From Bugula neritina (Eukaryota; Bryozoa; Gymnolaemata; Cheilostomatida; Bugulidae), in assembly GCA_964035545.1 (NCBI GenBank), contig OZ037767.1, positions 22,075,628-22,139,627 on the forward strand: a DNA stretch of 64,000 nt, written 5' to 3'. Shown here one piece after another: positions 1 to 12,617 of this stretch. Within the stretch, counting starts at the first letter, position 1; each line of letters opens with the position of its first letter. A program made the translations under genes and the position numbers. The notes beneath the pieces are model-generated. The model did not search any database, was not told the origin of the DNA, and was given only the letters and a program-made list of their open reading frames with translations.

Positions 1-2204
1 CTAATCATTGGATGAATTTAATATTAATGTAGTTTAATTATAATATACAAATTTCATTATAGTGCTTTTCTTCTTTTCTTTTTTCTTGAAAGTAAATATA
101 AACTATAAAAATGATGCCTTCTAATATTATGAATTAGTAATGTGCAGATGAAGTGTGAGAGTGAAATAAAGTCCAGTGTACACTGAAAAGACAACTCTGG
201 AATGTCTACAGGGTCCAATAGTATCCATAGCTAATTGCTGTTGTTATTTAGTGCATGTGTACTACATAGTACAGTTGTGCTTAAGAATGGAACAATTTTT
301 ACACGCAAGGTTTGCAAATGAAAAGCAACTTTGTACCTCATTAATTACAGTGGTAAATTGAGAGTTGTATTCCCACTCGATAGAAATATCGTTACCAGTC
401 CATAAAGCAATAGTAATTGATATACTTATTGCAGCACTATTTAACTGTCAAAAAACTGCAAAATCTAAAAATCCTGTAAATTTTAAAAAGCTTTGCGATA
501 ATTAAATGTTTACTATGAACACAACAAATGTTGCTATGTTATGCATATTATGTCATGGATCATGCATATATCCATATGTTGTATACCATGTATATTACGC
601 TATGCATTGTTTATACTTTATAGTATGATATTATATATCGAAAATATTATGTTACTTATAATTTATGATATTATGTTATTTATCATTTATGATATCACGT
701 TATTTGTTTGACGTTCTATATTATATAATATGCCATTTCAATTTTTCTCCCCTATTTTCACCCACTCTATACCTATCTCTGCTTTGTCTTGTTTTGATGA
801 TGACAATAAATTCATATTTATACATACAGATATAATATTTGCAAATATCACACTAGACAACCATAATACTATAGTGAGCTAATAAAATACAATAATTATT
901 TTAGAAAATAAACTATGTATATGTTTGTGCTTTTCTTATTTAAATTGATCATAAAATTATTTCTCTGCCTAGTTTTTAGATACTGCATGCATTGTCATGG
1001 TCAACTGTGTTGTTGCAGTGGTTAAAGCACTGGCCTAGTAAACACTAGGTTCAAGGGAGAGCATCCAGTCATAATTTTTCCTGTGCCACATTAAAAAGAA
1101 ATTAGCCTGTTTAAATAGCCTTCCCATCAAGATTTCTTACAGGGATATTGACAATAAACTCTTCTACTAAGTATATCACTGAAACTATACATAGGCTTTT
1201 TAATATTACCATGCATATATCACAGTTATATAGCTAATAGTTAATTATTGTTTATATAACTACAGATAAAATTATGATTTATAATTTACCAAGTTTGAAA
1301 ACTTTAGGCATTTTATTGTAACAATTAAATTCACAATAATTATTGTTATTTGTACTTATAATGAATATGATCATTGTTTTTGAACATATCAATATGCAAC
1401 ATGACATATATGCAGCATATTGAAAAAGAGTAGCACGCATATTTCATATCAAGTTTTGTTGTAGCAATAGTTATTGTTTGTACAAAGAAATTACCAAGGA
1501 TATAAGCAAGTTTTTCAAAGTTTTATTGTAATAAATATCGAAATAAATGGATGTTGAAAACTTACAAAATTTCTTTCAAAAACGCAGAAATACTGCATGC
1601 AGCAGTTTAATGACATGCTTCTATTTGAGATAACAATACACATCAAACACAGATATAACTCTCAGAGTAGTAATCTACCGTGAAATCTACGACATATTTA
1701 TTTTAGTCACCACTATTACATGTAAACCCCATCCATTTTAAAATATGAAGTATAATAAAAAAAGATATTTGATAACATTAAAAACTTGACTTTAAATTTT
1801 TTGTAAAAGTCTATAACTTTAACTTGAATAAATAACACTTTGTGAAATATTAAGAAGATATTGATACTTCTAAATATTATATACAAACATATTCTTGTCA
1901 CAGAATAAAATACCACCAAAATAATACATATACAGCAATGCCTACACCTAAAAACTAATCTTAAGCAGTGATTCAACATTGGCCTGATCGGTTTAACATG
2001 AACCACCTTACTGTGGGTGTCCCAAGAGTATGACAAAAAGTTGTTATCTGAAAAAATAATGCAAAATATTTTGCTGTTGCAAACATAAGAATTTATGTTC
2101 CCAAATGCCAATTCTTTTGCTCTAATTGATTGAGCTAAAAGTTTCATAATGAAAACACAAAGTGATAATTCGAACTGACCAATAGATTTTTAGTTTCTGC
2201 TATT
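1..2204. other. Spacer and 3' flank of the minus-strand secreted-protein gene
   Basis: AT-rich DNA downstream of the 2205-5569 gene, with no coding exon I can support. The part nearest 2204 should be the 3' UTR of that gene: minus-strand AATAAA motifs lie at 2204-2209 (overlapping the stop) and near 1697. A SINE-like repeat sits at about 1009-1155. Tracts around 540-730 are low-complexity TATG/ATTATG-rich sequence. Open frames here have no codon structure resembling a gene. Confidence 0.5.
1009..1155 (+). repeat. tRNA-derived SINE-like repeat, copy 1
   Basis: A tRNA-like head is visible: a box A-like GTGGTTAAAGCACTGG followed by a box B-like GGTTCAAGGG. It is followed by a core beginning GAGCATCCAGTCATAATT at 1069 and ending near ACAGGGATATTGA. 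The same core recurs at 28456-28560 and, more diverged, at 18769-18858, which marks a dispersed family. Assignment as a SINE rests on the tRNA-like head plus the shared body. I cannot name the family. Confidence 0.6.
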
Positions 2205-5200
2205 TTATTGGGGGTTCCGCCTACGGCCCTGTGATGACTTGCGTCTATTTGAAGCAAGTCTTGGTCCAGTCAAAGATGGGCCCTCAAACTGAACTCTCTT
2301 TGGACCTTGAAACTTCACAGAGTTTGGACCTTGAAGCTCAGTAGCTTTAGGACCTTCGAAGGGCAACACATCTGGCCCTTGATATTGGGCTTTGTTGGGT
2401 AAGCTGAAACTTGGCTCAGCCATAGTGTCATCAGGTTCTGGTTGATCAGCTCTTTCAAAAGTTGGTTTCATTGTAGACACAACTGGTGCCACTGCAACTT
2501 GCCTGAATCTGGCAGGTTCCATGTTTGCCTGCACAGTTGGGAGAGTGCCCACAGGATATCTTATCATTTTTGGAACTTGAGTTGTAAACCTGCTGTTATC
2601 AATATTGCCAGTGTCAATTTCAATTTGTTGAAACTGTGGCCGGGGAGGAGTGCGCACTGCCGGGGGAGACAGGCTTGTTCTCACAACTTCTGGGACAGAA
2701 AATTCTTGATGAACTGGAATTTCAGGCTCCAAAACTTTTTCTCCGTTAAAAGTAGGGTCTGCATTGTTGACATCAGTCTCCATCATTGAAAAGTCTACAT
2801 TCAAATCACTAAATGGAGCTTCGGTGACCAAAGGTTCATTGAACTGAACAAAATCATCAAAGTTTTCTATTTGAAATTCTGTAAACTTTCCTTTTGCTGG
2901 TCTACGCTTTCTACCAGTTGGCAAAGGCTCAATTTTTTCTTTTCCACTTTTTAAAGGGCCGCTCACAACCTCCCCGTCTTTTATGCTCGTACCGTAAACT
3001 GATTCTGAGTAAGACTGAGTTTCCCATTGATCTGATAAAACAATTAAACATGTTGCTATACCTGGGATTATTTTTTAAAGTTTTTTTCTCAGATAAAAAT
3101 GATTAAATAATTTAACGATAAAAAGAGAATCATTTACTCGGCACATTAAAAAGACATTATGTTTAAATCCAAGTTAATTACTATAGTCATGGGTTAAGTG
3201 TCTAGCTAAGATTTATAGCTTTTCGTTGAGCTGAAGGAAAAGAGCACTGCAAAGCAGAAAAATTAGTACTCCAGAAATAAGATGATATTGTACAAGCCCA
3301 ATTATAGAGGTTATAAGACGTTGAGAAAAACCCATGTTCTAAATGAAAAAAATGTAAGAAAAAAAATTATGTTATTCTCGAGAGAATTTCAACCTTCACC
3401 ACAAACCAAAGGTTAATAACAAAATTAAAGAATTTAGGCTATCTCAGTTTATTCATAGCTGCTCCAATCTGCAATTTTGTGTTACAATAATAAACCACAT
3501 GTTCAGAGCTAAACAGATTTGCTCAGATTAAATCTCAGATTTTCGTTGTTTGGGCCATAAAACACCATATCGATTTATATTTGACAATCTCACCTGAGAA
3601 CTTAATATCCAGAGGTTCATTTCTTCTCACTCCTCTGTTTGCCACAACCATAGACCCACCATCTGCTGGACTACCACCACCTCTGGTCCTAGGGCCTCTA
3701 CTTCTTGACCCCTAGACAAGAGAGACTTAGAACTGTATCATGACATCATACTACTATTGTATATATATATGAATGCATAAATGATTTCAACACCATTAGA
3801 TCAGTATTATGGGTGCTTTTAGATTCCCTACACAAAGTGAATTTTCTATACTAATGTGAAGATAATTTAAACATGTTCAAATTATTGAATAGGTCTATGA
3901 GAATAAGGGGAGGAGGAGGGATGAATGGTGCTATACAACAAGCAACAATCAATGATACTCTGTTTTTGCAATTTAAGGTTAAATTTGTTAGACTAACTCC
4001 AGCTACTCAGCATATTTTTTACTGTTGGCAATCAATAGTTACTACTTACTTTTAGGAGTTATCTACTTTTCACAGTTGTGACTAAATTGGAAAGTTGGAA
4101 TATTACAGAGAGAAGTGATTTGTTACATGTATCAATGTATGTAACTTGATTCAATGAACTTTACCAAAGATTCAGCAATAAGGGACTTAGTCAATAGAAA
4201 GTTGATAACTTCCTATTAGTACAAATGTGTTGTTCTTTAAGAATTCCAATAGCTGAGGTTATGCTTAAGACTGAATTTAGGCCTTTAAAGGATTGCTCTA
4301 TCTTGTCTAATAAATGGCCATTTAGGTCAAACACACATAATATTGTGTTTTTCTAAGCATGCATTGACAAAAAGCATTTGACCAAAAGTAGAAAAAGTTA
4401 GTTGAAGTTGAGGGTGTAGATTGGTAACAGCCAAAACGCCGATTTTGAAATGAGCTGGGAAATGTGACGTAACAGCGCCAGCATTCCTGCTGGTCACGTG
4501 ACTATACAAATGAATAACTATAGAAATATGACTGTGAGATGTGATCGTTCAGCTCGTAATTTGTATATTTATAGAAGTGCAAATGTGAATTATCTCAATC
4601 TATAGTTTTTTGACATGTTAAATAACATGTATGTGATAACATTAGGCCATATTTTGCTTGTAAACATAGAAAAAAGCATTGCAAAAACATGCATTCTTTA
4701 GGATGAATGCCTGCGATCGATCTAAACTAGGTCAGATTGTGCAATATTACGGGCGCACCAAAGCCGACCTATATAGCGCACTGTAACTGCTTGAGCGTTA
4801 TTGGTTGATGTTGTGCTCAGCAACCTTGAATACTAGCGTTATAGTTAGCACGTGCAGCATAGTTACTGGCGTTCACACGTCACGTATTAGGCTATTCTTT
4901 TTCATGGCTGAAAATTTTACCTCCCTCAAAATTGGAATTTTGAAAAGCTGTTTTCTAGGCATATATCCCTTTGCAAAGTCACAATTGTTTGCATACACAT
5001 TAGATTATAGTTCATAATTATAATGTGATTGTAATAAACTAAGATAGAGCAATCCTTTAAGTGTTCTTCTAATTATTTCTCAGGTTGTACATTTTGCTAA
5101 CAAATATTAATCTTAAAATTTGTTCAGTATGCAAATGTAACTGAAGAGCTTGTTTCGGATTATGTCAATAATGCAACATGGGCACATGGTTGACTATAAC

Positions 5201-5569
5201 CAGTCTGAAAATATGAAAAATTCTACTTGCTTAAGCCTGCATTTATAAAAGCCAGTAGAGTGCATTAATGGGACAAAAAAGATCTATATTATAAGTTTGC
5301 ATTTAACTGTTAATTTCTGTTTGCAAGGCAAGCTGCAGCTTTTATTAAACTCCTGTAAGAAATCAGCTTAGCCAGTATAAATACTGTTGCATTCAAAGCA
5401 TTGATAGCTTGTTTATAGAGACAAAACATCGTTACAATATGCTTACCCTAGATCGTCCTTGACCTTGCACCAGGTTACCAGCTGTTTGACCTTGAACCTC
5501 AAACTGTGTTGGGTTATTAGTAAGCACAAAGAAGTAGAACATGAGCTGAAGGGTTAAACAGCAGTCCAT
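2205..5569 (-). CDS. Predicted secreted proline-rich protein with C-terminal 8-residue repeats (355 aa, 3 exons)
   Basis: Coding exons on the minus strand are 5569-5447, 3711-3594 and 3031-2205. The phases join cleanly and give 355 aa. The ATG at 5569 follows an in-frame stop four codons upstream, so the start is well placed. The first ~20 residues (MDCCLTLQLMFYFFVLT...) look like a signal peptide, so the product is probably secreted or enters the ER. The mature part is low-complexity: Gly/Arg-rich near residues 35-65, then acidic and Pro/Val-rich with no recognisable fold and few cysteines. Near the C-terminus five tandem 8-residue units begin YQGP, FEGP, LQGP, FQGP, FEGP, followed by a basic tail (RRKSSQGRRRNPQ). 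I do not recognise the family. An extracellular matrix, mucus or peptide-precursor role is possible, the basic stretches being potential processing sites, but this is speculation. A 768-bp TTAA-type transposon lies in intron 1. Confidence 0.72.
4289..5056. mobile_element. 768-bp non-autonomous DNA transposon with TTAA target duplication
   Basis: The ends are inverted copies of AGGATTGCTCTATCTT (4289 onward; complement ending at 5056). They are flanked on both sides by TTAA (4285-4288 and 5057-5060), the target-site signature of piggyBac- and Kolobok-type elements. No transposase frame is visible, so this is a MITE-like, non-autonomous copy. It lies in intron 1 of the secreted-protein gene. 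Superfamily choice is uncertain because only the TTAA duplication supports it. Confidence 0.75.
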
Positions 5570-7281
5570 TCCAAACTTAACCTAATTAATATAATAAATA
5601 TGATGGAATGATTAGTTACTTAGTTTAATTTGTTTTTTATTCAATTGTCGAAATGCAGAAAGTGCAGTAACCTAAGTTCTTTAATTGTTTTCATTAGTCT
5701 TAGGTTGGGGTTCCAGCAGAAAATTTTGCAAAAACATAGTTTATTTTGCAATATTTATTGCTTAAAAGGCAGGATTTTTCATTTTCCCCATTGCTGGCAT
5801 CTACATTTTGCACTTGAATCTAATGATAATCCTCCCAGTTTTAACAATCAACACTTGCATTGCTAATAAAGATTTTGAAAATATAATATAATTATACTAG
5901 TTATTAGTAACAAGATGTGTTGTAACGCAAAATGATGCAGTGTACTGTGCCCTGTATGCACAGTAATACAAAATTGTGATTTAAACTGTTAATATATACA
6001 AAGACTTTTGTAATTATACAGCATTTCAATCAATAATTGTAGAACAATAAGGACTGTTATAGCTGACAAAAACTATCAAAATTATATAGCATACACATAA
6101 ATGGTAGAATTTACATTGTAACCTGATTTCCACACAACAGTGCTTTGCAGTATGCCTCGCAGGGTGCACGCCTCTCAGTATGCAATGATTGTTAGTGTTG
6201 TTGTGAACTCACCTCTATTGTGTCAGCACTTTGTTAAAGAAAAACTTTAATTTATAATTCAAAAGTTCAAATACTCTGCAGCGTTCAGCTCGAGTAACAG
6301 CAACTAAGCAAGCTAACAGATTTTGTCTAAATGACTTTAAACTTCCTTTCAGTATGCAAATCCACAAACTATCTCCAGATTATGGATACGTAGAGGTTTC
6401 TATCTTCTAATTTAAGTGTAGGATAATCCCTCAGATTTAATCTGTTAGTATAGCTTAATGAGCATCAGTTTTATTACCAGATGGGCAGATAGCAATGTAA
6501 TGGCTATGTACAGCACTGAAGACATAAATAAATACAGTGTGTAGACAACCCCTACTGCTGTAATTATTGTAATGGTATTTCTAAGAGTCATGGGCTGATA
6601 ACTTCTCCATCTATCTCTGTTATCAAGCTTATAAATGAAGTTTTGTTAGTATTACTTAGTTTTACCGGAAACACCAGTACTTCAACAAAGGTGAAGATAA
6701 TTCCTAGATTCAAAACCAACTTTTAAATGAAACTCTAGTAATAGTATTGTTTAAGCATGCTGCATGCAATAAATTCATGTCATCTGTAAAGATGTTTCCA
6801 TTCGTTGCTCGTGACTAGTTGACTGGCCAGCCAGAGTTGTATAAGATGATTTGCTTGAGTTCATAGTTTCATGCAAGTGTTTGATTAAAAGGGGGAGATG
6901 AAAACTAGCTGCAAGTCTACAGCATGACATAATTATACTTAGTACAGGCTAAGAAAAGTGCACCGGTAATGGTGCTATGACTGGACTAAAAACTAATGCA
7001 CTGTTGGCTTTGTCATATGAAACAAAGGTACTGAAAAGAAAAAACTAAAGTAAACAGTTTCTTTTTATCCAGCTCGCGATACAATGAGCTCAACTATTAC
7101 AACTATTATCGCTTATCATATAGCGAATTATAGCTCATAATTGCATGGACACTAATTAGTCATTAATGGGGTAGCTAGGGCTTCACCCTTACAGAAACTG
7201 CTTAGAAGAGTTTTTTATAATCAAATTACATCGTATCAAGTTTTTATTTATGTAAGCAAGCACATTCTACGTAGTGTAAAA
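5570..7281. other. Divergent spacer between the secreted-protein gene and RING gene A
   Basis: This 1.7-kb stretch lies between two divergently transcribed genes and must hold both promoters. Nothing coding is supportable. The recognisable item is an ISRE-like element at 7055-7070, upstream of gene A. A TATAAT-like sequence lies near 7216. Short open frames (for example around 5630-5866) have no splice or codon support. Confidence 0.45.
7055..7070 (+). promoter_or_regulatory. ISRE-like element upstream of RING gene A
   Basis: The sequence CAGTTTCTTTTTATCC contains AGTTTCNNTTTA starting at 7056, about 226 bp before the gene A start codon. It differs from the vertebrate ISRE core AGTTTCNNTTTC at one position. 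Matching elements occur upstream of genes B, C and D and of PEX6. Function is inferred from the motif and its recurrence. Confidence 0.45.
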
Positions 7282-10200
7282 ATGGCTGCTCAGCAAAGTA
7301 AAGCTAAGGACAGGATTACCTTAGCCGATCGGATATTTGTAGAACAAAGAATTTATGTTTGTCCTGTTTGCTGTGATGAAGAAGGTCTCAGAAAGTTAAC
7401 TTGTGGTCATATAGAATGTCTGAATTGTCTTGGTAAGGTTTTTATTTTGAAATATTTTTCATTACAATCTACAAAAATAGTAAGTTCTAGTTTTATACTG
7501 CATGTTAACTTAGATATAACAAAATTATCATGCTGCAGATTCTTTGCAAATATAGTTTCCCATGTCATATTTTTTTGGAATATTTTGCAAATATATCATT
7601 TTTATTATTGGATCAAACAGCAACAGTACTAATAAATTTTAATGTTAGTCTACATAATGGGTATAACCTTTAGAAACACATCGTATAAACACTTTTATTA
7701 TACTCTCACTTCCTAATATTGTGGTCTGATATTGAGATACGTTAATCTCATATATTGTATTTTGCTAGTCTTTAAACTTAGTTAATAACCAGAATATATT
7801 TGTAAAAATAATTGTTTTTTCTTGGGCTTTCTATGCATGTAACTAAATTAAACTATGATGACTAGTATACTTAATATAGATATTATAAGAGCTATTTTGA
7901 ATAAGTATATTACATAAAAATTTCTTTCCCATCACTGAAGTAAAACTAAAAGTTATATGTGAATGGTCATTGCTGTGCAGCGTGGTAATAACACATTTTA
8001 GAGTTATTAAAGGAACCAATAGAAAGCAGGTGTTTAATATCACTCATAAATTTTGTGTGATTGAGCAAAATACATATTTCAGAAAGAGATATTGCAAAGG
8101 TAAAAAAAGAAGGAAAGCACTTTTCTTGTCACATTTGCATGAGAGTCTATGCAGGGTGCAAAGCTGAAAGCTTTCCAGTAGCAAGTTTGGAGCTGTCGGC
8201 TAATGATGCGGTTAATGAACAGAGAAAGAAGAATCAAGCCTCAAGTATGTCGGCCATTATTTAATGTACCATAATGTTACTTGGCAAATATAAGAGTGAC
8301 ACAATTATATAATAAGATGTATTATATTGGGATAGCTTTAGTCACATTGTTGTATTAACACAGTTGTATTGGCATAGTACAGTCACATAGTTACAGTTGC
8401 ATAATTATAATCACATATTTATAGTCACATATTTATAGTCACATAGTTATAGTCACATTGTTATAGTCACATAGTTATAGTCACATTGTTATAGTCACAT
8501 TGTTATAGTCACATAGTTATAGTTACATTGTTATAGTCACATAGTTATAGTTACATTGTTATAGCCACATAGTTATAGTTACATTGTTATAGTCACATAG
8601 TTATAGTCACATAGTTATAGCCACATAGTTATTGCCTATAGGAAAATATATGGAATATAATATTGTGAAAAAGGTATATTATAAATTATGAAGTGTAACG
8701 TCAGACTGTTTCAACCATGCATTTATATTATACACTGCATGTTTGTCATAAATAATTATCTAATTTTAAATAACTACAAGTATCTAACAGATACAAGTAT
8801 TGCGTCACTGTGAACAGTATAGTAGGTTTGACCCTTAAAACATACACTTTACTTAAATATCGAGAAATTTTGTATAATACTCGTATTTTACCAGATAAGC
8901 AAAATTTCTGATGAATAATCAGTCATTCAACAATTATTTGATATTGCTTTGTTCAACTTATTGATATATTCAGTACAAAATTGTTTTGACAGCAAACAAA
9001 GCTATTGATGTTGAGGAAACAGTTGAAAGTTGTGAAAAAGAGGTGAACAGTTTAATAAAGAAGAAAAAGAAAGAAATTGAGCAAATAACGGTATGATTTT
9101 GTGAATAATCTATAGAAAATACTGTAGTGAATTTCCTAATTCACTATATTATGTGGGTCTACTTATACAAAGCTACTTCACCAGGTTGTTCACGTTATAT
9201 AAAATTTATTATTTACAAAGATACAATAAATGAAACTACTACTAAACTAATTGCACGATTACATAATACTGAGCACTTTGTACACAACTACTCTATGCCA
9301 AGTCCCAAGCTGCTCTGCCCGGCTAGCTGCTTAGCGTGCTTCCACCACTTGATATCAATTAACAGTCCTTCCTGATTGGCTAGTATTAGTGGTGCCACTG
9401 TCGACCATAAGATGCATGTCGGCTGGGAGTCGATGTAGTCGACCTCCACAATAAGATAACATAGAGTCGACCCTTTCAATATATATAAACTAGATTACTA
9501 ATTGCACTACTAAAACCTATTACAATACAATGTATCCCACATTTTGCTATAATGACATGTACTGCATATAGATGCTTGCACTGTATTGTCTATATGTTTG
9601 ATTTCTGCCAGAAGCATTAAATCAATTTTTTCCCTAAAAGCATTTAAAGGAAAAGATATTTTCTCAATATTCTTATTGAAAAAGTCATCTTTGTAAGTTA
9701 AACTTCTTCACAGATTATTATCTTCTGCTTGTTTGTCATCAGAACTGCTGTAATTTCTATTATATTATCATCTTTTAAATAATTTAGTCATCCGTATTTT
9801 AGGTATTTCTTTTTTCTTTTTACTTTTTGTGCATTTTAACATATCTAGGTAATTTTTTTTCTACACTTTAATTATTGAACTGCTATAAATGAATATTACC
9901 ATAATTATTATAGCAATGAAAATTTATATACACTAAGAGCTGAGAACTAAGCTAGAGGAAGATAAATAATTAAAAAAATTTAAGAAATGCAGATTTTGGC
10001 AAAATATTGAAATGGGCTAAGGAATTTATTAAAAAGATGGGTCTCCTACTGGTTGAGTATTATGTTTCAACTTAGTACCGTGCTCAAAACTTGAGGCTCT
10101 AGTTTTGCTTCTGCTATGCAGTTTTACCACTTCTTAACCCTTACCTCAACCTCTCCACTATAGCTTGTCAATTTTCTTTTAATTTGCCAACCCATATCAT

Positions 10201-10644
10201 TTTAACATTTCAACTTTTGTCTGATATTCTCACCTATTCTCATCTATCTCCGATTTCTCTTTTTCAGGTAGCAGGTAATTTTTTGACTAATATATTAAAA
10301 TTAATTTTATAAAAGAAAAAGTATATTGACAATTTTTAAAAAAATTCCCCAAATTAGAGAATTAATTTAAATTAAGTAAAATGTAAAATAAAAATTAAGC
10401 TTATTCTATCAGTGTTTTTGCCGCCAAAAAATATTGACATTGTCCTCGTTATAAATTCTTTTCTATGTTTTTGTAGGAACCTATTGAAAAAAATGAGGAG
10501 AAGGGTTTTTGGGAATTGATAACAACAGAAGCTAGTTTTATCTTTGCAAAGCTATATAACTGGGCGAAGAACCAGGAGGCAGAGAGAATAATTGGTTGGC
10601 TTGCTGCAATAGCAGAGTGGCTTTCCAAGTACAGCAGTTCTTAG
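7282..10644 (+). CDS. RING gene A: small C3HC4 RING protein with amphipathic C-terminus (192 aa)
   Basis: Exons 7282-7432, 8083-8244, 8993-9090 and 10477-10644, with intron phases 1, 1 and 0, encode 192 aa. The RING is split by intron 1: CPVC (about residue 27), then CGHIECLNC, and in exon 2 the last pair CHIC. This gives eight C3HC4 ligands at TRIM-like spacing, with a following FPVASLELSANDAV segment like the linker after TRIM RINGs. There is no B-box. Exon 3 is a lysine/glutamate-rich probable coiled coil. Exon 4 ends in an amphipathic stretch (FAKLYNW...IIGWLAAIAEWLSKY). Expected activity is E3 ubiquitin ligase, since the RING binds an E2; the C-terminus may attach to membranes. It is first in a four-gene tandem array. 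A poly(A) signal AATAAA lies at 10829. Gene structure is well supported by comparison with copies B-D; function is inferred. Confidence 0.82.
8338..8632. repeat. 14-bp minisatellite in intron 2 of RING gene A
   Basis: About 17 imperfect tandem units of TTATAGTCACATAG/TTATAGTCACATTG, most regular from about 8404 to 8632 and fraying upstream. It is intronic and carries no frame of interest. A and T variants alternate (CATAG versus CATTG), suggesting expansion by unequal exchange. Confidence 0.85.
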
Positions 10645-12617
10645 ATCCTTGCTTTGCTGTGTCAGCATTGTAGGCTGACACACTCTAAGATAACTAACTT
10701 CAATATTGTATTGCGTTTACATAATGAATTGTGCTCATAATTGAAACTATAGGGATGACTGACATAATACAATTTTAAAACTGTCACATTGCATATGCAA
10801 AACAATTTTTCAGTGTATATTCTATAGTAATAAAAAAGTTCTAATAAGTTTATTCAAAAGCTTCTTTATTTTGATCTGGCACCATTTACACTAAGAAACA
10901 TTATCTCATAATGACTCATATAACTATTCTAACTTGCTACATGCTTTTAATAAAGGATATTTTTCTGTTTCAATATTAATAATAAATCATATTATTTGCG
11001 TTTAATTGCGGTAATGCAGATTGAGGTAAAAGTATGTGGCTCCTAATTACCTGAACAATTTAATAATAAACTACAGCAGTGTAGAGACAAATCTAATTTT
11101 ATCTATTCGCATTCTACCCTTAGCAATACTAAATTTAACCTAACGGAAATTACTGTTTGTAACAAGGCACTGTCAAAAGTTGTTGAAAATTTGTAAGATC
11201 TATACACTTTATGCAAATATTTTTCTATCATTATTGCATTGTTCATAGCTATTTATTTCCATGTGCATAAAATAAGTTATTTGAAATCATTTACATTCAC
11301 AAACGGCAGCTATGTTTCAGTATATCAGACCTCAGTACAATTTCAAATTGTCTTCATGGCTCTTGTCTTAAATTAACACACATTGTAAACCTACAATGCT
11401 AAAAACATTAGCTTTTTCTGTTGCAAAGTTGTGGAACGTGCAGTAGTCTGTTTTTTGCTAATGAAAGAGAGATGTGACAAAACCTGAACCAGCTGATGCA
11501 TACAGAATTAAAAAAGAAATATTTATTTCACAGTACACAGTATCAGTCTACATCGTATTTTTTGTACAACAGCTGAATATTGCAATTTATAGGCAAAAAT
11601 TGAATATACATATAATTTAATAGTTTGAGTCTTAGTTGAAGTACGACTTTTAAAATATCGTAGCAAATAACGCTTTCTGTTTAAGCGCTGTAGGTACTAG
11701 AAAAATATATAGATTACAATAAGATTACAAGAATATAAGTTTACAAGAGTTGTCTTCCCGTGATAGCAAGACACCTGACATCACGGCCTGATAAAGTTGC
11801 TCTACTCTATGTTGCAGCATCACTGAGCAAATATGTATTTTTACAATATTTTAATTTTCTTTTGAGGAAAGTTTTTTCTGGTGTTTTCCTAACCTAGTGC
11901 ATTATCCTTCTATCACGAGGAGATAAATGTTGTATTATACATCGTATATATTTACTTCACAATAAAACAATAGTCAACTTGTACGCACCAGTAACTATGA
12001 CTCATGCGGGCCCATAACCAATATAAACTACACAAGCATTAGTCATATAAAATGCTGTTGGTAAAATAATTATACTGTGCCAAACCATTGTAGTTGCAAA
12101 TACAAGCAATAATTATAAATATATATCATATAAAGGTGACATATATTTTATAGATATTGTGCAAAAATGATGTTATTTTTGTCTTTAAACCATTCTTTTT
12201 TCAGCTCTGTAAATAAACAAGCATTGATGTGTGGCAGCTGCATAGTGAAACTACTACTAATATTACTACTATAAGTTGTTTTCTGAGATGAAAAACAGAG
12301 TATTTACTTTGCATGCAGATATTCTATTACTTTAAACAAACTTGATCTTTAACACAATTGAATGCAGTTTTCTTTTATCAATGCTTGTATTAAGCATGTT
12401 ATCTAAGCTATCTATAGGTGATTTGGCAGTTTCTTTCTACTTAATTGGAGATACCTACATACTGTATAGGCACTTCAGTTTCAATGGAAAAACTTAGTAG
12501 AGTGTTTATAAAAGTGTCACAGTATAATTTCAGTTTCACTTTAGCCACACTCACTGTGAAAATTTAGTAGTGTATAAAAGAGGTAGAGGGTGAAAAGGCG
12601 ATCACTTCAACTTCAAC
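10645..12617. other. Spacer between RING genes A and B
   Basis: About 2 kb of AT-rich DNA. It holds the 3' UTR and AATAAA (10829-10834) of gene A at its start, and the promoter of gene B at its end (12427-12580). Between about 10900 and 12400 I see no coding exon, RNA gene or clear transposon boundary. Confidence 0.5.
12427..12580 (+). promoter_or_regulatory. Gene B promoter: duplicated ISRE-like plus TATA module
   Basis: Two related modules lie upstream of gene B. The first has CAGTTTCAATGGAAAA at 12476 and TATAAAA at 12507-12513. The second has CAGTTTCACTTTAGCC at 12531-12546 and TATAAAAG at 12573-12580, about 38 bp before the ATG at 12618. Both share a GAAAA(A/T)CTTAGTAG-like middle, so the unit looks duplicated. 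A further CAGTTTCTTTC lies at 12427. AGTTTCACTTT closely resembles the interferon-stimulated response element of vertebrate ISG promoters (core AGTTTCNNTTTC). Basal promoter assignment is good; IRF binding is inferred. Confidence 0.55.

Noticed and set aside
1716-2147. 143-aa minus-strand open frame
   Set aside because: It lies directly 3' of the secreted-protein gene, is rich in Phe/Ile/Lys as expected from AT-rich UTR, and has no splice, signal or homology support.
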